DNA of 64,000 nucleotides. It comes from Orientallactaga sibirica (taxonomy: Eukaryota > Chordata > Mammalia > Rodentia > Dipodidae). The position numbers were made by a program, and so were the translations under genes. Shown piece by piece: positions 61,468 through 64,000 of the stretch (position 1 is the stretch's first letter; the number at the start of each line of letters is the position of its first letter). The DNA lies in assembly GCA_036365145.1 (NCBI GenBank), contig JAEOAD010002231.1, forward strand, positions 4,443,501-4,507,500, in the 5' to 3' direction. The notes under the pieces were generated by a model. That model had not been told where the DNA came from. It did not search any database and was given only the letters and a program-made list of their open reading frames with translations.

Positions 61468-61580
61468 TTTCTTTCTTTTTGAGGTCAGGTTTTACTTTAG
61501 CCCAGGCTGAACTAGAATCCATTCTGTAGTCCCAGGCTGGCCTCTAACTTACAGTGATCCAGTGAGCAGTCCCGCCATGC
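61468..61580 (-). mobile_element. B1 SINE, diverged and shortened
   Basis: 'TTTTTGAGGTCAGGTTTTAC' to 'GATCCAGTGAGCAGTCCCGC'; the middle is lost. Confidence 0.75.
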
Positions 61581-61785
61581 TCAGATTCTTCCATTCTTTC
61601 TTCTCTCTGTCTTACACCATTCCCTGAGCTTTACAGGAGGGGATATAAGTGTTTGCATTTAGTGCTGAGCACTCCCAGTCACTTACTCTCAGAACTTCAA
61701 TGAGTTTTTATTCTTAGTACTCACTTCCAAACTGTAAGACACTTCTCTCCAACCAAAGATGAGAGCAGCACTAATCTATGTCATT
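61581..61785 (-). mobile_element. L1 3'UTR fragment
   Basis: 'CCATTCCCTGAGCTTTACAG', 'GCTGAGCACTCCCAGTCACT' and 'ACTTCTCTCCAACCAAAGATG' match 36100-36270. Confidence 0.75.
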
Positions 61786-63635
61786 TTAGTGAGAAATGGG
61801 GGCTCTTGTACATGTAAAGGAGTTAGCCTACATGTCTGTCCATCTGCACAAGATACAGGGACACTCTGGGCTTTCTTTATCATTTCCCTGTCTTTGCAGT
61901 GAACATACAGCCTAGAAGTCACTGAGGATCTATTCTGCATAGAGACTGAGGTAAGCCTTCTTTGTACATGAACTCTTAGTTCTTCTATCAACTTATGAGC
62001 AAAACCTATAACAATGAGAGTATGAACTGGGACCACATAATTTTTGTATAGGTGTCAGCTCCTCACTTTGGTCACTCTGCTCCCCTTACTCAGGCTTCCT
62101 TCTCTGACATCTGTCATGAGCATTTCACCAATAAATATCTTGGCATCTGTTTCTGAGTTTGCCCAAACTGGCACAGCCATACCAAAGGTGTCCCATTAAT
62201 ATCAGATGGTACTGGGGCTGGATCCTGGTGCGTTTGTTGCCCATAGGGGCCTAGATAATCTTTGAAGCGAGGTGGCAGTCTGGCTGCTGCACTTCTCTCC
62301 AGAGGTTACCTGCAGAAACTTAGCCATGGAGAAGACGCATGCAGGTGTGCAGATTTGGGCATTTGAAAGCTCTTGGTGGGAGGAAGGGAGTCATAAACAC
62401 CAGAGTTGGATGATCTTTGCTGTTGCACTGATGTCCTGAAGAGTGATCATGAGAAACGGAGGGAGGGGTCATTGACAAACAAATGCTAAGTGTGAGAGCC
62501 AGAGCATCCCTGTAGCAGTTTCTAGGAAGGCTCTTATCTCCTGCAGCAGAGTAGGGAGCAGCTGAAGAACAGTCAGGACTTGGTAAGAAGCCCCACAGAT
62601 ATTTAGACCCCATCTAAAACAACTCTTATGGGCCATTGCTGGGCAAACCTAAGATCTTGAAACATGAGGTGGAGACATTTTGGTAGTTATCCCTAAAGAT
62701 TTGGGTTCTTCAGACATGGTGAATGTTTGAAGTTTATGGAGGTACTCTGTTCCACCACATAACACTTGCCAATCTTTGAGTACAGGAGGTATCTTTATGA
62801 ATTTCAGAGACCTTAGACTTGTCAAGTTTTTTGATGTCCAGTGGTTAGGGACATGGTAGAACATATCCTCCAGTGTAGCAATCAAATTGTTACATCTTGC
62901 ATTTCAATTTCAAGAAAGGAAGTGTGCCACTAGTAGGTGTCCTTGGGTTCTTTGGGAATACCCGTACAGTTTAGAATGCTGCTGTACCCTACACACCCAG
63001 CTCCACAGAGGGCTGCCAGTATTTCCAAGCTGGAAGGGCTTGGAAACAGATCCAGGGTACATAAGGATAAGGTTCTTGTGCTACTGACCCATCAGCCCAT
63101 ATGGTGCTGGAGATGTTACAGGAGGAAAAGGAGTGGTTTGCAGAGCAAGGACATTTCCAGTTGGACATACTTAACACAGGCTGGCAGTCGGGAGTTATAT
63201 CCCCTTGGAAAAGTTGATCCTGAAGTAGTATTTTGGATCCTGTTAAAGGTAAAACTCTTGACTGCAGAGTGTTAACTGATCCACCTTTATGAGTTATAGA
63301 TATGGAAAGGACTAGCAGCAATCAGTCAGTAAATGGAAACACAGTGAGAGAGTACAAGTTAGCTACAAAGCTGGTAGCCCAGTTCCTGTGCTACCCGGCA
63401 CGCTGAGCCAAAGATTGCACCTGTCTATGCCTGGGCGGGAGTGCTGACTTCTCCCCTAGAAGGAGAGGTAACGTGAGCATGGTGTACAGATGGGTTGGCC
63501 CTGTATGCTAAAATGGAAAGGATTTCATACCAGATTTATTTAGGGTGACTTCATGGCAGGCTTATTTATGGGAGCTACTATGTCTTGATAACAGTTACAC
63601 TGTAACAGTAGACTTTTATGTCTGGATGTGGAGGG
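61786..63635. other. unclassified 1.85-kb block rich in short open frames
   Basis: No SINE, LINE or LTR recognised. Minus-strand frames of 86 (61776-62036), 97 (62320-62613), 78 (62649-62885) and 110 (62989-63321) codons follow one another, with a 112-codon + frame at 62937-63275. No domain or catalytic motif was identified. The size, composition and serial broken frames on one strand would fit a decayed retroelement interior or a processed pseudogene, but I cannot name either. Confidence 0.35.
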
Positions 63636-63905
63636 TATGAACGTTTGTGTGTGCGCACTGTATGCGGAGGCCAGAGGTTGATGTGAGGTGTCTTCCGTCA
63701 TCACTTTCCACTTTAAAAATCTCCCACTGAACCTAGAGCTCACTGATTCACCTAGACTAATTAGCCAGCCAACCCCAGTGATCGTCCTGTCAGTGGGATC
63801 ACAGGTGCATACTACACCAGGCTTTTACATGGATGTTGGTGATTTGAACTCATGTCCTCATGAGTTTAGCAATCGCTTTACCAACTAAGCCTTCTCAGCA
63901 GCCTC
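63636..63905 (-). mobile_element. B3-type SINE
   Basis: 'GTGTGTGCGCACTGTATGCG', 'GAGGCCAGAGGTTGATGTGA', 'GAACCTAGAGCTCACTGATT', 'ACTAATTAGCCAGCCAACCC', 'CTTTTACATGGATGTTGGTG' and 'TTACCAACTAAGCCTTCTCA'. It is more complete than the copy at 49735. Confidence 0.8.
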
Positions 63906-64000
63906 AAGTAGACATTTTTTAATAAAAACTTAAATATGTCACATCTTTTCTTTCTTTCAAAATATCTTATTTTTAGGATTGAAAGTAAATTTTCAAACAT

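Overview
The window looks like a gene-poor stretch of a rodent nuclear genome. I found no host exon, RNA gene or CpG-island promoter that I can support. The identification rests on the repeats: monomeric B1 SINEs, a very abundant tRNA-derived SINE with a B2-like head (GGCTGGAGAGATGGCTTAGC), ID elements, B3-type SINEs, rodent L1 fragments and MaLR (ERVL-type) LTR elements. From memory this mixture best fits a jerboa-type rodent (Dipodoidea, Jaculus-like). That is recognition, not a database match. Every long open frame I examined lies inside a retroelement or antisense to one, or shows no recognisable domain.

Layout. 1-9.2 kb: a 5'-truncated L1 3'UTR copy (144-1288), then SINEs, a MIR split by a SINE, and another L1 3'UTR copy (5.6-6.8 kb). 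9.2-12.6 kb: a 5'-truncated L1 on + with a perfect 15-bp target-site duplication (TSD); it joins the ORF2 C-terminus to a 3'UTR of about 1.6 kb that includes a nested B1. 12.6-19.7 kb: SINE clusters, including serial insertions at one site and a SINE split by a solo LTR, plus a (TATC)n array. 19.9-21.6 kb: a complete MaLR provirus. 22.1-23.5 kb: L1 3'UTR pieces with another solo LTR. 24.0-29.9 kb: the longest L1, on the minus strand, running from the end of ORF1 through ORF2 into the 3'UTR, with two later insertions. 30-33 kb: older LTR and L1M debris. 33.4-38.3 kb: tandem minus-strand L1 3'UTR copies. 38.3-40.3 kb: a second complete MaLR whose two LTRs differ by one base and one 2-base indel, so it is very young. 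40.4-54 kb: older single-copy sequence with scattered SINEs, an ancient L1M tail (44.7-45.3 kb), two B1-rich clusters and an MLT1-like LTR. 54-64 kb: L1 3'UTR copies, two MIRs, a repeat-poor block with candidate regulatory motifs (58.5-60.2 kb), an unclassified 1.9-kb block, and a B3 SINE.

The elements form a readable insertion history through target-site duplications: five for LTR elements (5 bp) and many of 10-18 bp for L1-driven insertions. The recurring theme is one rodent L1 lineage with a long 3'UTR. Its 5'-truncated copies explain much of the sequence that first looks unclassified. Coordinates of repeat ends without a stated TSD are good to about 10 bp. Identities were judged by eye.
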